Positions 25,028-35,998 of a stretch of 64,000 bases of DNA are shown piece after piece. The notes below the pieces were generated by a model, which was given only the letters and a program-made list of their open reading frames with translations, did no database searches and was not told the origin of the DNA. Within the stretch, counting starts at the first letter, position 1. Every line of letters starts with the position of its first letter. The DNA lies in the NCBI GenBank assembly GCA_945643635.1, contig CALZFC010000276.1:429501-493500 (forward strand). Reading direction: 5' to 3'. The stretch comes from Allodiplogaster sudhausi. Lineage: Eukaryota; Nematoda; Chromadorea; Rhabditida; Diplogasteridae. A program made the position numbers and the translations under genes.

Positions 25028-25397
25028 CTTCTTCAGCCCCCCTCGTCCGAGTCCGTCAAGCTCTCTCTCGTCTCGAGGAGGAGAGTCGTCGTCTTCGCGT
25101 GCAGGCGGCTGTAGCAGAGAATGCACTTATTCAGGTGAGAAGTTATGAAAATAGCTTTTATCTCGCTCTCTCTCTCTCTCTCTCTCTCTTCGCAGGAAAG
25201 TGTGTTGCTACAAGTATTGTTATCTGAGCAGCTTTGCGCAATGCAAATAACAGACTATTTTATCACTTAATTTTTCTGCGTCTTATCATTTCACCAATTA
25301 TCGTTGGACGAATTATCCGGGCATCAATGAGTATTTCTTCCAGGCCCACCTGGGCGAGCGACTGACCTTCTCACGCGAGGCTTACGGTGCTTTCTAG
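22021..25397 (+). CDS. IFT57: intraflagellar transport protein 57 (IFT57 / HIPPI; C. elegans CHE-13 family)
   Basis: IFT57 is an IFT-B peripheral subunit needed to build cilia. The N-terminal calponin-homology-like region is recognisable: LLDKLKLLGYEMEF (exon 22021-22190), GTGEQFLVFVRLSAWLLRKS (22320-22431), LDDPNTTLSNIVAEARR (22586-22645). An acidic linker follows (IRPRDVADDDDVDVDEDG, 23089-23161; SDYEPEAAFDEDDAVL, 23313-23390), then WREEVERVTPLLK (23637-23741), DWRMHIDKM (23882-23968) and a coiled-coil C-terminus (MDSIETRERTLNTQ, 24229-24366; KAIEAISDDINQL, 24559-24672; 25037-25134; last exon 25345-25397 ending SREAYGAF). Start: ATG at 22021 followed by an acidic, Gly-rich leader. Most exon phases close; the 24366/24559 junction needs an alternative donor. 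Introns carry GA tracts after donors and CT tracts before acceptors. Confidence 0.88.
22863..23042 (+). repeat. GA microsatellite starting at a 5' splice site of IFT57
   Basis: The donor CAGAC|GTAGACGGAGAGAG runs straight into (GA)n that fills much of the intron. The next donor (23162, GTAGACAGAGAGAG) does the same. Confidence 0.85.
24850..25034 (+). repeat. CT microsatellites in IFT57 intron
   Basis: Two (CT)n tracts (about 24850-24895 and 24957-25024) lead to the acceptor TTCTTCAG| of exon 25037-25134. Confidence 0.85.
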
Positions 25398-25584
25398 GCT
25401 GATGATGGCCAGAGGACATTTTTAAAGTTTTATTATTACCCGTCCGGTCTCTAACATAACCTTTGCCATATCCAGTGCAATTCATTCTTTTTTTCGTTAA
25501 AGGAGGTGATCATCTAAAAATTAAATGAGATTTTAAATTTCGGCCGCCCTTCGCACTTTCATACGCGCTTGCTATTTTCACGCA

Positions 25585-25656
25585 GACTGTTTGTGTGGCC
25601 TACGAAATAGCACGCGAGAATGAGAGTCTCCACTCAGAAAGCTTCTTTGTGAACAA
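25585..25656 (+). other. orphan exon-like segment
   Basis: TTCACGCAG| is followed by 72 nt open as TVCVAYEIARENESLHSESF-VNK and then AAG|GTATCT. It has both splice signals and good codon character, but no flanking exon, and it sits between IFT57 and an opposite-strand gene. It may be a fragment of a lost gene or chance. Confidence 0.25.
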
Positions 25657-25802
25657 GGTATCTTTCTTTGTCTAATCAAAATAATAAATGGTCTTGTATG
25701 TACAATCTTCAACATCAAGAAAACACTTCTTCTCTCGTTTCCATAATAAATAAGCAGACACTTTGGAAGATGACTTTATTGTGGTCAGTCGATAGATCGT
25801 GC

Positions 25803-26292
25803 TCAAAGGCGGATGTTGATGTTGATTTCCTCCGAGGCGTAAGAGCGGCGCGGAACGATGGGTACGACGTAGTACGACGCGAATGTCTCCAAGTACGACG
25901 CGAATGTCGTCTCCGGCACAGACGCCGCGGCAGCCGACGTTTTCAACGTTGGATCAGCCGATCGGCGTCCGCGACAAGCCGGAATGCAGAGCGCATGAAC
26001 CTGCGTCTCCTCGATGTCGCACACCTCGGTCGTGCTACAGTCGCGGCGAGACGCGTCAAAGGTGTACTGTAATATTTTCCCTAGTATAACGTATTAACTA
26101 TGGAGATTCCGCTAATGAAAATGGCGCATTTCTGACAATTAGAAGAAATCATTCGATATAAAAGTTGAATAGGACAAAGTGCCCTTATGAAGCAATTCTT
26201 CGTGACAGTAACATTACGAGAGACCTCGCTGCCAGCTAGGACACGGCAGCAGATAACAGCAGAACGGCAGCAGCAGGAATGCAGAGTCGCAT
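25803..26292 (-). pseudogene. short Kunitz-like secreted gene copy, damaged
   Basis: ATG at 26292 starts a signal peptide (MRLCIPAAAVLLLSAAVS), but TAG follows at once. One frame over, the expected AGSEVSRNVTVTKNCFIR continues, matching RNITVTQTCFTR of the 672-residue neighbour. The donor that is GTATAT in that neighbour reads GCACTT here. Exon 2 (26066-25803) is intact: YTFDASRRDCSTTEVC..., ...HALCIPACRGRRSADP, ending SYASEEININIRL and a stop. A polyadenylation signal AATAAA lies just downstream (about 25777). A frameshift plus a lost donor argue for a recent pseudogene unless sequencing errors are involved. Confidence 0.6.
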
Positions 26293-26425
26293 TTCCTTAA
26301 CAAGCTGCTACGAATTTAAATTTACATATTTTAATTATGCAAATTATGATTTAAAAATTCTGCTTTGGTAAAGAGGGGGCTTAGAGGCAGTTCTATCGTT
26401 GGCTTTGCTGCTCGTGAACGGGCAC

Positions 26426-26432
26426 TTTTATA
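26426..26432 (-). promoter_or_regulatory. TATA box of the 26292 gene copy
   Basis: TATAAAA on the minus strand about 135 nt upstream of the ATG. A CCAAT box (ATTGGTCG on the minus strand) lies at about 26470, as in the two paralogous promoters. Confidence 0.6.
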
Positions 26433-26677
26433 CGGGATTTCCACACGCAACGTTGCTGTGCAAACGACCAATAAAGGAGAAGAGAAGTCGGACATTAAAC
26501 GAGTGAAAGGCGCTTCCTGGCGAAGCGGAAGTGCCTTCCAGAGACATTAATGTTCTTTTAAAGAAAGCAGCATGGATGTTGTGGGGTGTATGTATTTCTT
26601 TTTACAATAAACACATGATATTCATTCAAATGACACTCTGATAGATGCCTTTATTCTGGGTAATTGATTGATCGTGC

Positions 26678-27949
26678 TCAAAGGCCAATGTTGATGTTGA
26701 TTTCCTCCGAGGCGGAAGAACGGCGCGTGACGTTAGGACAGCAATACGCCTGAAAGAGTGTATTGATTGGAAATGGCAAATACTTGATAGGACACATTGT
26801 TTAGTCACGGTGTCGAATCAGACGGGCAGAATCGATGGGAGCATTTCTGTTATTGCTTTTTTTTTATTTCAGCGCTAAAATTTTCAAATATTTACTGAAA
26901 TATGAACTATGGACCTAAATGTTTTTCCGACTTTTTGCAAAATCAATGCACAATTAAGTCGAGCGTATTCTTTGACGTGGAAATACTTTTTTTTCGCCTT
27001 CTAAATTGTGAATCCGCACCACGCCCTTCCCAGGGACTTCTCGCCATTGCGGCATGGATCCTTCTCGTCGGCAGCGTATTCAGCTGAAAGCATAACTTTT
27101 GCTTAAGTTTGTTTCAACTTCTTCTCCTACTAGTAACAATGTTATGTTAATTGTTACGCGTGGAGTGACAATGTCTCGGCGGCAACCTTGCGACGCCGTG
27201 TCGCAGCAGATGCCAATGCCTAAGACATTGTTGCAGCGTGAGCCTACGGGGCACTTCTTCGGAGGCCTTTCTGTGATGTTTTTGGAGACATCACAATTTC
27301 CTGACTGCGCCAATCCGGGAGCGCAGACAAATTGATCCTCTGAATGGTGCACATTTCATCTCTCACCCATACATATGTAGATATGTCTGTAAAACGAATT
27401 GTAGGCGTTATTAGAATCCTCATGCATGCTAAATTATGCATGCTTTTACATGTACAGTACCGCTCAACGGCGAGGGGCCGATGCAATAACGGTTATAGCG
27501 AAATGGGCTAATTGTAAGTGGAATATAAATATATGTATGTATGTATGATGATGATTCCTCTTTGCCCATTTGGATTAACATTGATATAGCATAAACTTAT
27601 CATTAACCAACTCACTGAACGGAGTAATTATTTTCCTGCATCCTTCGAGGGTGTCGGAGCCGAACATTACTCGGCGGCGTCCTCGGTGCACATCGATCGA
27701 TCGGCTGGCAATATCAGTTTCGTTCTCCGCGCATACATTAATCGGGTAGCACTCCCGGTGTGACAGCTCGAAGTAGTACTGCACAGGAAGACTTCGTGTG
27801 TACGGCATCTCTAGTGAAACTATGATTAACAAATGTAGACAAGTATTCATTTAGAAGCATACCCGAATGCAAGACTTCTCGCTGCGAGCTACGGACACGA
27901 AGGCAGCCAACAGCACAACGGCAGAGCCAGCAAGGCCGAGGAGTCCCAT
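26678..27949 (-). CDS. Kunitz/lustrin-like secreted protein, one module, 3' part frame-damaged
   Basis: Exon 1 (27949-27863) encodes a signal peptide, MGLLGLAGSAVVLLAAFVSV, ending SEKSCIR. Exon 2 (27778-27616) is YYFELSHRECYPINVC..., the Kunitz-like half. Exon 3 (27339-27187) is FVCAPGLAQSGNCDV...CPVGSRCNN...GICCDTA, a lustrin-type pattern. Exon 4 (27083-27020) is EYAADEKDPCRNGEKSLGR. Phases agree through exon 3. Exon 4 is one nucleotide shorter than its paralogues, so the next exon (26846, KCSHRFCPSDST) is entered out of frame and itself ends early. The last exon (26749-26678, AYCCPNVTRRSSASEEINI) and AATAAA at about 26650 remain. It is either a truncated protein or an early pseudogene. Confidence 0.65.
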
Positions 27950-28091
27950 TGACAGGCTGACATGACTTTAACTACATTTTAATTCATAAATTAATCTTTA
28001 AAAAAAATTCTGTTTTGGTAAGTAATTTTGTTTTGGTTAATAGTGTAAGGAGGCCATTCCGTCTTCCGTTTTCCAGCTACCGGACGCCTTC

Positions 28092-28098
28092 ATTTATA
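28092..28098 (-). promoter_or_regulatory. TATA box of the 27949 gene
   Basis: TATAAAT on the minus strand about 145 nt before the ATG, preceded upstream by ATTGGCCGTTCGC (CCAAT box, about 28120-28132). The same arrangement occurs at the 33662 gene. Confidence 0.6.
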
Positions 28099-28249
28099 CA
28101 AGAGAGCTGCATCTACGTGCGAACGGCCAATAAAACAGAAGAGAAAGGCGGTGAAAGGCGCTTCTGAGCGCAACGGAAGCATGATCCGGAGACATTAATG
28201 TTCATTCCACGAATGCGACGTGGATGTTGTGGAGGAGTATTTCTGCAAT

Positions 28250-29547
28250 ATATGACGCGATTTGCGAGAGTATCAAAATGGCCGGGGACCCGGTAAAATT
28301 AGATTTCGCTCAAAAGCTTTTTATAGGTACTTTTTAACACGGCGAAACGATTGGAATGGGTCCGGGATTCTGAAATCATCATTTTGGCGAGCTGTGCGAG
28401 GTTTAAAATTCGAGAGCCCGAAGAAACTTGCAGAGATGGTGCACATTCGCGTTCGCTGTTTCGCACACGATACAGCAATATTCGTGAAAATTTTGTCACA
28501 AATAGACAAGATATTGTTTTATAAAGCTACTAAAGTAGAATTTAAAAATATTCACTTTTATGGCCTCAGTGTCCCCTAGACTTTGGAGATTCGCCATTCT
28601 TTTATATGGAAATTAGTCATGGGTTTTCTATCTTAAGTTGTAGAGCAAGAAATTATCTTTCCAATTAGCTATAGTATGCCAGATACCGACGAGCTTTTTT
28701 ATGTTTCCCAATCATAAAACTGTTGAAATACGCGGGTTCATCGATTTTTTGACCTATGCACCGGGCAGAGTGAGAAGAATGGCATTGTCGGCTGCATTAA
28801 TGGTGATTTACTGTAGTGCGAATGAGTTGAGATCGCGATGCAAAGGTCCCTGGTTCGATTCCTCAGGGGAGCAAACTCTTTTGCCCGGCAATTAACAAAT
28901 TTGTTTTGCATTTAAATTTTATTTAAACAGTTACATAAAAACCTACATAAATTCCCTAGACTACCTTCATGCCGTATATCGCTTGTGTTGCGGTTTCGTC
29001 GTCGGTAACGCCTAAACAAAGTGCAAGCCGATGCACGGGCACTGAATCGAGGGTATTTCAACAGTTTTGTGATTGGGAAACATAAAAAAGCTCGTCGGTG
29101 TCTGGCATACTATAGCTCTTTGGAAAGATAATTTTTTGCTCTACAACTTCAAATAGAAAACCCATGACTAATTTCCATATAAGAGGACGGAGCGTCTCCA
29201 AAGTCTAGGGGCCGCTGAGGCCATAAAAGTGAATATTTTCAAATTCTACTTTAGTAGCTTCATAAAGCAATATCTTGTCTATTTATGAAAAACTTTTCAC
29301 TAATATTGCTTTATTGTGTGCGAAACAGCGAACCCGAATGTGCGACCATCTCTGCAAGTTTCATCGGGCTCTCGAATTTTAAACCTCGCACAGCTCGCCA
29401 AAACGGCGATTTCAGACTCCCGGACCCATTCCAAACGTTTCGCCGTGTTAAAAATGACCTATAAAGAGCTTTTGAGCGAAATCTAATTTTGCCGGGTCCC
29501 CGGCTCTTTGGCTTCCTTACGATTCTCTCGCAAATCGCGTCATATGT
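28250..29547. mobile_element. foldback element, about 500-bp inverted arms
   Basis: The left arm starts ATATGACGCGATTTGCGAGAG (28250). Its reverse complement ends the right arm at 29547. The arms pair through GGGACCCGG, TTTCGCTCAAAAGCT, AGCTGTGCGAGG and CGACGAGCTTTT to about 28745 and 29050, leaving a loop of about 300 bp. The arms differ at several percent of sites, so this is not a simple assembly echo. It carries no transposase frame. Confidence 0.8.
28805..28875 (+). other. tRNA-like remnant (B box) in the foldback loop
   Basis: GGTTCGATTCC at about 28852 matches the tRNA B-box consensus, with an A-box-like TAGTGCGAATGAG about 39 nt upstream. The T-stem pairs poorly and no acceptor stem forms, so it is at most a tRNA-derived (SINE-like) remnant. 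Confidence 0.3.
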
Positions 29548-29771
29548 ACATATGTATGTATGTATGTACATATATGCTTACTTACATACATGTAAGACGG
29601 TACTTTTTATATATATATATATTTCACAAAAGCTTATAACACAGAATATTATAGTCAACATATCAATCAATCAACGGGTTAATGGATTCCGTGGATGAGT
29701 CTTCGCCATTCTTGGGGATTTGATACATGATGGAAGAGGTCCATGAATAGGCAGACACTGCGAAAAATCAC

Positions 29772-29777
29772 TTTATT
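29772..29777 (-). terminator. polyadenylation signal AATAAA of the 33662 gene
   Basis: AATAAA on the minus strand 23 nt after the stop codon at 29800. Confidence 0.6.
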
Positions 29778-29799
29778 GTGGACAATCGATTGATCGTGC

Positions 29800-32700
29800 T
29801 CAAATACGAATGCTGATGTTGATTTCTTCCGAGGCGGAAGAATGGCGCGGGACGATGGGACGCGGAACGATGGCGTTGAAGGCGGCGGAGGCCAAGTGCG
29901 ACGCGTACGTCGTCTCCGGCACGGACGCCGCGGCGGTAGAATCTTTGACCGCTGGATCGGCCGATCGGCGTCCGCGACAAGCCGGAATGCAGAGCGCATG
30001 AACCTGCGTCTCCTCCACGTTGCACACCGTGGTCGGGTTGCAGTCGCGGCGAGACGCGTCAAAGGTGTACTGTAAGAAATATATATATGTAAATACCAAG
30101 GATTATTGGAAACATGTTCAATATTACAATATACCCTTGTGAAGCAAGTCTGCGTGACAGTAATGTTACGAGAGACCTCGTTGATCTTATTCTTACCATT
30201 AGGGCAGCAATACGCCTGAAAGAACAAACATGTGTACTTCATATGTTACAGTTTTGGCCAGATGTTTGATTGTGCCAGTAAACTAGAACATTGCAGAGTT
30301 ACTTTGTAAAGAAGTTCGAGCTAGCGCATAATTAATAAGTGATACCAAGAAGCGGCGCTGGACGCATGTTGAATCAGAAGGGCAGAAGCGGTCGGAGCAG
30401 TTCTGTAATTATGTTTTAGTTTACTTTTTTGGTGCATTTTCAGCGCTCACATTATTATCAAGTAATAGCTGAAATATGAAAAATGTACCAAATAGCTGCA
30501 ATTTGCCAATTTAATGCACATAATAGTTGCTTTTTTCGCCTTCTAAATTATGAATCGTACCAGGCCCCTCCCAAGGGATTTCTCCCCATTGCGACACGGA
30601 TCCTTCTCGTCGGCATGGTATTCACCTGAAGACAAAACTATATGATAGAAGTTTGATTCAACTTCTTCTATTACTAGTAAATGCAACGCTAATTGTCCCG
30701 CGTGACAGGATAATAATGTCTCGTCGGCAAGCGCCGTGTCACAGCAGTAGCCCATGTGACTTTCGGCGCCTCTGTTGCAGCTGGAGCCTGCGGGGCACGT
30801 CTCCTTAGGCTTTCGCGTGATCTTTTCGGGACCGAAATATATTTGTGGCATGAGGTCGCAGTATCCCGAGACGGCCAATCCGGGTGCGCAGATGAAGGCG
30901 TCCACTGAACAGAGCATACTGCTTATATCACATCTATATATGTATGTAAATCGTTATTAGTATCCTCATGCATGTTATTTATATTTGTGTATAAACTTAG
31001 CGTTATCCGACGCACTGAGCATATTCCTCTTCTTGCATTCTTCGTAGGTATCAAAAGGCCCCCTAGGCTCAGGTTCGTAAGCGCGGCGTCCTCTGTTAAC
31101 AGCCGTTCCATTCTCCGCACACATGTTCTTTGGGTAGCAGTCCAGGTGCGAGAACTTGAAGAAGTACTGAAAAGGATGACGGAGAGTGTTGGACAGTGTC
31201 TAGTAAAAATATGATAAATAAATATAAGGAAGTATTCTTTTATAATTATACCTTAAGACAAGAGTCTTCGCTGGGCTTATTCTTAGGACAGCAATACGCC
31301 TGAAAGAGTGCATTAATTGAAAGGACATTTGTAACGTTTTGACGTGATGTATGATTGTGCATCTTGAAGGTTCGTTTTTCGTTACAATGATGTATAATCA
31401 TTCATAAGCGATACCAGGAAGCGCCGCTGAACGCACGTGGAATCAGACGGGCAGAATCGATCGGAGCAGTTCTGTTATGGTCATCCATTATTGTTATGTT
31501 TGTTGTTGATTTTTCAGTACTAACATAATCAAAATGGTGGCTGAAGTATAAACTATGAATCTAAAAGCTATGCCGACTTTTTACGAATTGGATGTACAAT
31601 TAAGTCGAGCATATTGTAAGTCGATAAAAAAACATAATAGTTCGTTTTCATCGTCTCTTAAATTATGAATCGTACCAGGCCCCTCCCAAGGGACTTGTCG
31701 CCATTGCGACACGGATCCTTCTCGTCCCGAGCGAATTCATCTGAAGTCATTGCATTTGATGAGGTTTGATACAAATTGCTCTCCTAATAAATGCTACGCT
31801 AATTGTCACACGGGACTGGACAATGTCTCGGCGGCAACCTTGCGACGCCGTGTCACAGCAGAAGCCAACGCGGAAGCCTCTGTTGCAACTGGAGCCTGCG
31901 GGGCACGTCTCCTGAGGCTTTAGCGTGATCACTTCCGAGCCCTTATGTATCACAGGAAACGGCTCGACGTCACAGTTTCCCGAGGTGGCCAATCCGGGTG
32001 CGCAGATGAAGGCGTCCACTGAACGGAGCATCACTCGGTCATACATCTATATGTGTATGTAAAGCGTTATTAGTATCCTCATGCATGTTATTCATATTTT
32101 TGTGTAATCTTAGCGTTTTCCGACGCACTGATCATATTCCTCTTCTTGCATTCTTCGTAGGTATCAAAAGGCCCCTTAGGCTCATTAGGATCATATGCGC
32201 GGCGTCCTCTGTTAACAGGCTTTCCGTTCTCTGCGCACACGTTCTTTGGGTAGCAGTCCAGATGCGACATCGTGAAGAAGTACTGAAACGTATGACTCGA
32301 GAGTGTTGGAAAGGATCATCTTTAGTGAAAATATGATAAATAAATATTAGGAAAATTCTTTTATAATTATACCTTAGGACAAGAGTCTTCGCTGGGCTTA
32401 TTCTTAGGACAGCAATACGCCTGAAAGAGTGCATTGATTGAAAGAACATGCATATGTAACGTTTTGAAGTGATGTTTGATTGTGCATCTAGCAAAAACAT
32501 TGAAGGCTCATTGCTTCGTTACATTTCGCTACAAGGAAGTTTGAGCTAGCTTGAGCATAATTAATTATGCGATACCAGGAAGCGGCGCTGGATGCACGTG
32601 GAATCAGACGGGCAGAACCGAAGGGAGCAGTTCTGTTATTTTCATCCATTATTGTTATGTTTGTTGTTGCATTTTCAGTTCTAACATCATCAAAATGTTA

Positions 32701-33662
32701 ACTGAATTATGAACTATGAATCTAAAAGCTATGCCAACTTTTTTTTTAAAGTCAACCTTTTGTTTGACGTGCAAATACAATTGTTCATTGTTTTCGTTTT
32801 CTAAATAATGAATCGTACCAGGCCCCTCCCAAGGGACTTGTCGCCATTGCGGCACGGATCCTTCTCGTCCGCATCGTATTCAGCTAAAGGCATAACTTTT
32901 GATGAAGTGTCATTCAACTGCTACTCCTTTGTACTTACTAGTACGTTATAGCTAATTGTTACTATTTCGGCGGGAAAACCTTGCGCCGCCGTGTCACAGC
33001 AGTAGCCAAAGGTGAAGGGGTAGGAGCCTATGGTGCAGCTGGTGCCTGCGGGGCACGTCTTCGGAGACTTTCTCGTGAATTTTGTGAAACCCTCGGGAAA
33101 CTGTATTTCTGGATATTTCTCGACGTCACAGAATTCCTTGGTTTTCAATCCCGTCGTGCAGACGAAGGCATCCACTGAACAGTGTGTACATTACATTATC
33201 ACTCGTTGATACGTAAATACATACAAATGTATGTATAAAACAACATGCAGGCGTTATTAGTACCCTCAATTCATGCGTTTGTATATTTCTAGGTATATTG
33301 ATGTTGCATAGACTTAGCCGACTCACTGATCATACTGTTCTCTTTGCATTCTTCGTAGGTTTTGTAAGGATGCCGAGCGATCTCGGGGGGATCTATTGGC
33401 TCGACCTCGCGACGGCCTCTTTGGGTGTCAACAGCCGTTCCGTTCTCCGCGCACACGTTCTTTGGGTAGCAGTCCAGGTGCGACATCGCGAAGATGTACT
33501 GAAAAGGATAACGGATAGTGTTAGAGAGTGTCACTTCTAGTGAAAATATGATTAATGAATTTAACAAATATTCATTTAGAAGCATACCCGAATACAAGGG
33601 TCTTCGCTGCGAGCTACCGCAGCCTGTAGCACGACGGCAGCGGCAACATGGCCGAGGCGCAT
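29800..33662 (-). CDS. 672-residue secreted protein with three Kunitz-like/lustrin-like modules and a terminal Kunitz-like unit
   Basis: Sixteen exons close in phase: 33662-33588, 33498-33327, 33174-32980, 32883-32819, 32632-32576, 32420-32373, 32282-32129, 32018-31839, 31740-31676, 31471-31415, 31299-31252, 31166-31016, 30904-30561, 30402-30346, 30215-30135, 30069-29800; 2019 nt in all. Signal peptide: MRLGHVAAAVVLQAAVARSE. Each module has FAMSHLDCYPKNVCAENG...TYEEC (Kunitz-like second half), DAFICAPGL...CPAGSSCNRG...CCDTA (lustrin-type), DEKDPCRNGDKSLGRGL, NCSDRFCPSDSTCVQRRFL and AYCCPKNKPSEDSC. The C-terminal exon begins YTFDASRRDCNPTTVC. It is probably extracellular; protease inhibition or a cuticle role is inference, since classical Kunitz spacing is incomplete. 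Exon 30904-30561 contains a former intron. Confidence 0.85.
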
Positions 33663-33875
33663 TTTCTTGGCAAGCTGACAAGAATGCAGATACATTTTAA
33701 TTTGGAAATTGAATGTAGAAAAAATTCTATTTTACATAACAATTCTTTGTACAAACTGACAAGAAAAGAATTTGAACACACTTTAATTTGAAGATTATAA
33801 TTTGATAAAAATTTTGTTTGGTTAACAATGTAAGGAGGCATTCTGTAGAACGTTTTGTGGCACCCGGACAGCTCC

Positions 33876-33882
33876 TTTTATA
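33876..33882 (-). promoter_or_regulatory. TATA box of the 33662 gene
   Basis: TATAAAA on the minus strand about 215 nt upstream of the ATG, with ATTGGCCGTTCGCG (CCAAT box) about 20 nt further upstream. The block is shared with the 27949 gene. Confidence 0.65.
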
Positions 33883-34171
33883 CAGATTTTCCTCGCGGCG
33901 CGAACGGCCAATTAAGCAAGCGAGAAGGCGAACATTTAATGAGTGAATGGCGTTTCTGAGCGCAACGGAAGCACCATACGGAGACATAAATGTTCATTCC
34001 ACGAATGCAGCGTGGATGCAGTGGAGGAGAATGTTTTTTTTTTGCAAAATACATATGTATATATGTTTCATTCAAATGCATAGCCATTCATCGCATTACT
34101 CCCTCATATTCCACGACAGTCAACATGCTTGACGATATTATTGCATGTATTTGATGTTTTAAACTGTCGTA

Positions 34172-34212
34172 ACGCATTATTGCTCGTAAGATTGCATTAT
34201 TGCTCGTAAGAT
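34172..34212 (+). repeat. 20-bp direct repeat at the LINE 5' junction
   Basis: GCATTATTGCTCGTAAGATT occurs twice in tandem immediately before the truncated retrotransposon. Confidence 0.7.
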
Positions 34213-35614
34213 TTTCAGTTATCTAGAAGATCACTCCATCCTATCCCCATTCCAATTCGGTTTTCGACCCCGTCACTCTGTCTCTTCCGCCCTTCTTACC
34301 ACGCTTAATGACTGGCACTCTTCTCTTGATGCCGGTCAATATATTAGCACTGTTTTCATTGATTACAGTAAGGCCTTTGACACCGTGCCCAGGCAGCATC
34401 TCCTTTATAAGCTAGCTCGAATAGGCATTTCTGGTAGCCTTCTCCGCTTTTTTGATTCTTTTCTAGCCAATAGATCACAATCGGTTGTCATAGATAATGA
34501 ATTTTCACTTTCGTACCCCATAAGAAACGGCGTAAATCAAGGTACCTGTCTTGGGCCTCTGCTTTTCCTTATTTATATTAATGATATCGTTGATTGCATT
34601 CCCTCAGGCTGTCACTACACCATTTATGCAGATGATGTTAAGCTGTATACTTTTAATAACCCAAACCTCCTCCAATCTGCTCTTAACTCAGTAGATAAAT
34701 GGTCTAGCAAATGGGGCCTCACCATCTCTCTTGATAAGACAGTTGTCCTTCCAATTGGGCGTCAGCCCGAATTTTTGTACTCGCTCCGAAATGTAGCCCT
34801 ACCCATTGTTTCATCTTTCAAAGACTTAGGAATAACATACGACTCCGATCTCTCAACCCACGAGCATATTCAGGGAATTGTTAGGAAAGCGTCTGCTAGG
34901 TCCGCATACATTCTTCGCTCCTTTAAGACACGCAATATTCATATTCTATGTCGATTGTACAAAGTGTATGTTCTGCCAATATTAGATTCTTGTTCAGAAG
35001 TTTTTAACCCCTCCTCTTCATTTTCTATTACCTCGCTTGAGAAAGTTCAACGCAGTTATACCCGCTCGATTTTTAAGCGCATAGGCTGTCCAATGCCTTA
35101 TAACGAACGTTTGGTTTCCCTTGGCTTAATTCCCTTAGAATGTCGTAGGAGAGTCACGGATTTAGTCACTACATTTAAGATCGTTAGAAAACTTACGCCT
35201 ATTGATCATACTCGCTTTTTCTCTCTCCCCTCCCAATATTCTTCCACTCTCCGTGGTCACCCTTATAAGCTAGAACTTCCCCCTCTCCGCTCCCTCCGAT
35301 CAAGGCGTTCATGCCTCTCTTATCGTGTTGTCCGCCTCTGGAACTCCTTACAAGAAAAGTATGTCTCCTCGAATTCTCTTTCTTTATTCCGTAAATATTG
35401 TACCCACGTTGTAACTCAACAAAATGTCTCTTAATCGTTACATCTCATGCCCCATTTTGTTTCTGTCATCTTTTTCTCTTGTATCATTTTTTTTCGTTTT
35501 AATAATTTCTAATTTATATTGCTTGGCCCAGACTATGTTTCCTCAAGTATTATGATGTAACTACATATTTGCCCACATCGGTCAATGCGATAAAGAAATT
35601 GAATTGAATTGAAA
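34210..35614 (+). mobile_element. 5'-truncated non-LTR retrotransposon (CR1/jockey-like reverse transcriptase)
   Basis: The open frame from about 34210 to 35434 starts inside the reverse transcriptase: FQFGFRPRHSVSSALLT, FIDYSKAFDTV, NQGTCLGPLLFLIYINDI, and the catalytic IYADDVKLY. The thumb and C-terminal region (SFKDLGITYDSD, RRVTDLVTTFKIV, LRSRRSCLSYRVVRLWNSL) follow. The endonuclease and ORF1 are missing. The 3' end is GATAAAGAAATTGAATTGAA, a short TTGAA-type tail. The frame is intact, so the insertion is fairly young. It is the same family as the element at 42313-45425. Confidence 0.85.
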
Positions 35615-35998
35615 TGGCGACTCAGTTCAGAGGCGATGTGTGAAGCCAAGTCCAATTTGCCATGTACCTGCTCGAAAAGCCGTTGTTCCCTTGCACTGAT
35701 GAACCATCTATCACCAGGCGCGGCTCGATTAAACAGTGTTTTCATGCTTCAGAAGAGATTAGAGTTTAAACGAAAGGACAGATTCATGGAAGTAGTCACG
35801 CGAGAAAAGGGAGGGAAAAAGATGACATTCACGATCTGTGTTCCAGTTGTTTATTTGAAAAATAATAGTAGTGTATGATATTTGCATCAGCACATCAGAA
35901 GATGTACTGATTTAAATTCATAACTCATAAGACAATTACTACCCATTTGATTTATCACTTTCTGCTCTTGCATTGGTTACATGAGCGATGGTCATCTG
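35615..35998. other. no gene established; weak minus-strand exon candidate at 35613-35745
   Basis: On the minus strand MKTLFNRAAPGDRWFISARE...FEQ|GTACAT has exon-like codons and a donor, but nothing joins to it. The rest is AT-rich. Confidence 0.2.

Noticed and set aside
28800..28880. Functional tRNA gene
   Set aside because: A B box is present, but the stems do not pair and the A-to-B spacing is short, so it is at most a remnant.
34210..35434. Host gene with reverse transcriptase (telomerase-like)
   Set aside because: The order FIDYSKAFDTV, NQGTCLGPLLFL and YADD, the thumb region and the GATAAAGAAATTGAA tail are those of a LINE, with a second copy at 42313.
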